Assembly: GCA_946479075.1 (NCBI GenBank)
Contig: CAMLDT010000078.1
Location: 1-14,322 of the forward strand
Direction: 5' to 3'
Source: an uncultured Polaromonas sp.
GTDB lineage: Bacteria; Pseudomonadota; Gammaproteobacteria; Burkholderiales; Burkholderiaceae
DNA length: 14,322 nucleotides
Shown here in pieces: positions 13,347-14,322 of this stretch; position 1 is the first letter of the stretch; each line of letters opens with the position of its first letter. The notes under the pieces were generated by a model, which did no database searches, had not been told where the DNA came from, and saw nothing but the letters and a program-made list of their open reading frames with translations. The translations under genes were made by a program, and so were the position numbers.

Positions 13347-14322
13347 ATGAATAACCGAAGATCGTTTTTGACCGGCGCCGGGGCGCTGACCACCGCAGTG
13401 GCGGCCGCCGCCGTGAGCCGCGTGGCCATGGCAGCCCTGCCCGAGCCGGTGCTGCAAACCTCGCCCGACACCATGGCCCCGCTGGTGCCCGCCACCGGGC
13501 GGCCCTACAACCCGGTGGTCACGCTCAACGGCTGGACCCTGCCCTGGCGCATGAACCAGGGGGTCAAGGAATTCCACCTGGTGGCCGAGCCTGTGGTGCG
13601 CGAGATGTCGCCCGGCTTCAAGGCGCACCTGTGGGGCTACAACGGCCAGTCGCCGGGGCCCACCATCGAGGTGGTCGAGGGCGACCGCGTGCGCATTTTT
13701 GTCACCAACAAGCTGCCGGAGCACACCAGCGTGCACTGGCACGGCCAGCGCCTGCCCAACGGCATGGACGGCGTGACTGGCCTGACCCAGCCGGCCATCC
13801 CCGTCGGCAAGACCTTTGTGTATGAATTCGTCGCGCGGCGCCCCGGCACCTTCATGTACCACCCGCACGCCGACGAGATGACGCAGATGGCCATGGGCAT
13901 GATGGGTTTCTGGATCACGCATCCCAAAGCCAAGCACCCGCTGATTGACGAGGTGGACCGCGACTTCGTGTTTTTGCTCAACGCCTACGACATCGACCCC
14001 GGCGCCTACACACCCAAGATCATGACCATGCTCGACTTCAACTTGTGGAGCTGGAACAGCCGCGTGTTCCCCGGCATCGACCCGCTGGTGGTGCGCAAGA
14101 ACGACAAAGTGCGCATCCGCTTCGGCAACCTGACCATGACCAATCACCCGATACACCTGCACGGCCATGAATTTTTTGTGACAGGCACCGACGGCGGCCC
14201 CACACCCCGGTCGGCCCGCTGGCCCGAGGTGACCACCGACGTCGCCGTGGGGCAGATGCGCCAGATCGACTTCGTGGCCAATGAGGAAGGCGACTGGGCT
14301 TTCCATTGCCACAAAAGCCACC
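13347..14322 (+). CDS. Tat-exported multicopper oxidase, 3' truncated by the window
   Basis: The frame is open from ATG 13347 to the window end (325 residues). The Tat signal NRRSFLTGAGALTTAVAAAA has the twin Arg at 4-5 and ends near AMAA (27-30). The four copper motifs are present: HWHG (130-133), HPH (172-174), HPIHLHGHEF (267-276) and HCHKSH (320-325), the last holding the type 1 Cys. From the first to the last motif is only ~190 residues, too short for a three-domain laccase, so this is a two-domain-type oxidase with a C-terminal tail lying outside. Met-rich DEMTQMAMGMMG (176-187) suggests cuprous copper handling. The likely reaction is oxidation of Cu(I) to less toxic Cu(II) in the periplasm with reduction of oxygen. 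It follows the TolC-family gene by 27 nt; no strong ribosome site is seen. Confidence 0.92.
   Translation, partial: MNNRRSFLTGAGALTTAVAAAAVSRVAMAALPEPVLQTSPDTMAPLVPATGRPYNPVVTLNGWTLPWRMNQGVKEFHLVAEPVVREMSPGFKAHLWGYNGQSPGPTIEVVEGDRVRIFVTNKLPEHTSVHWHGQRLPNGMDGVTGLTQPAIPVGKTFVYEFVARRPGTFMYHPHADEMTQMAMGMMGFWITHPKAKHPLIDEVDRDFVFLLNAYDIDPGAYTPKIMTMLDFNLWSWNSRVFPGIDPLVVRKNDKVRIRFGNLTMTNHPIHLHGHEFFVTGTDGGPTPRSARWPEVTTDVAVGQMRQIDFVANEEGDWAFHCHKSH

Noticed and set aside
11880..14321. An 813-codon open frame on the minus strand opposite the TolC lipoprotein and the oxidase.
   Set aside because: The plus strand encodes two clear families with catalytic motifs over the same interval; the minus frame is His/Gly/Gln-rich, lacks any recognisable motif, and is the usual antisense shadow of high-GC genes.
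1..14322. CRISPR arrays, tRNA/rRNA genes, transposases, integrases and attachment sites.
   Set aside because: No spaced identical repeats, no tRNA-like cloverleaf and no recombinase motif were seen on either strand, so transfer of the resistance block is not shown by this window.

Overview
The window looks like chromosomal or island DNA from a beta-proteobacterium of the Burkholderiales, most likely family Comamonadaceae (Polaromonas, Rhodoferax or Acidovorax type). This rests on high GC, the protein flavour, and three copies of a ~54-nt dispersed repeat that I recall as common in that family. The assignment is inference, with no database check.

Layout. (1) 3-473: the 3' end of a polar amino-acid type ABC transporter ATPase. 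(2) 718-1434: a DsbA/FrnE-like thiol oxidoreductase. (3) 1508-2740: chromate transporter ChrA, converging on (4) a CadR/PbrR-type MerR regulator (2789-3259, minus). (5) From a MerR-type promoter with a 19-bp spacer (3263-3293), a plus-strand run begins. It holds a short CDF metal transporter (3330-3965), a His-rich CzcI-like periplasmic protein (4007-4390), then outer-membrane factor, periplasmic adaptor and pump of a heavy-metal RND efflux system (4469-5761, 5758-7431, 7449-10562), and a small periplasmic protein (10600-10983). (6) A His/Cys-rich secreted protein (11039-11470) is followed by a hairpin-rich gap. (7) A second, copper-type group follows: a small secreted protein (11581-11907), a TolC-family lipoprotein (11904-13319) and a Tat-exported multicopper oxidase (13347 to the window edge).

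Taken together this is a metal/oxyanion resistance block. ChrA would export chromate. CadR with the CDF would sense soft divalent cations and export them from the cytoplasm. The RND tripartite pump would clear the periplasm and cytoplasm across the outer membrane. The last group looks like copper detoxification by oxidation plus outer-membrane efflux. Several small secreted His/Cys-rich proteins sit between the transport genes and are likely periplasmic metal binders of unknown exact role.

Most notable points: two of the three 54-nt repeats lie inside reading frames, one forming most of the signal peptide of the RND adaptor; the CDF protein lacks its C-terminal domain and has Cys in place of the usual TM5 His; the pump lacks the first acidic residue of the CzcA TM4 motif; and the adaptor carries an extra periplasmic domain that resembles the stand-alone small protein encoded after the pump.
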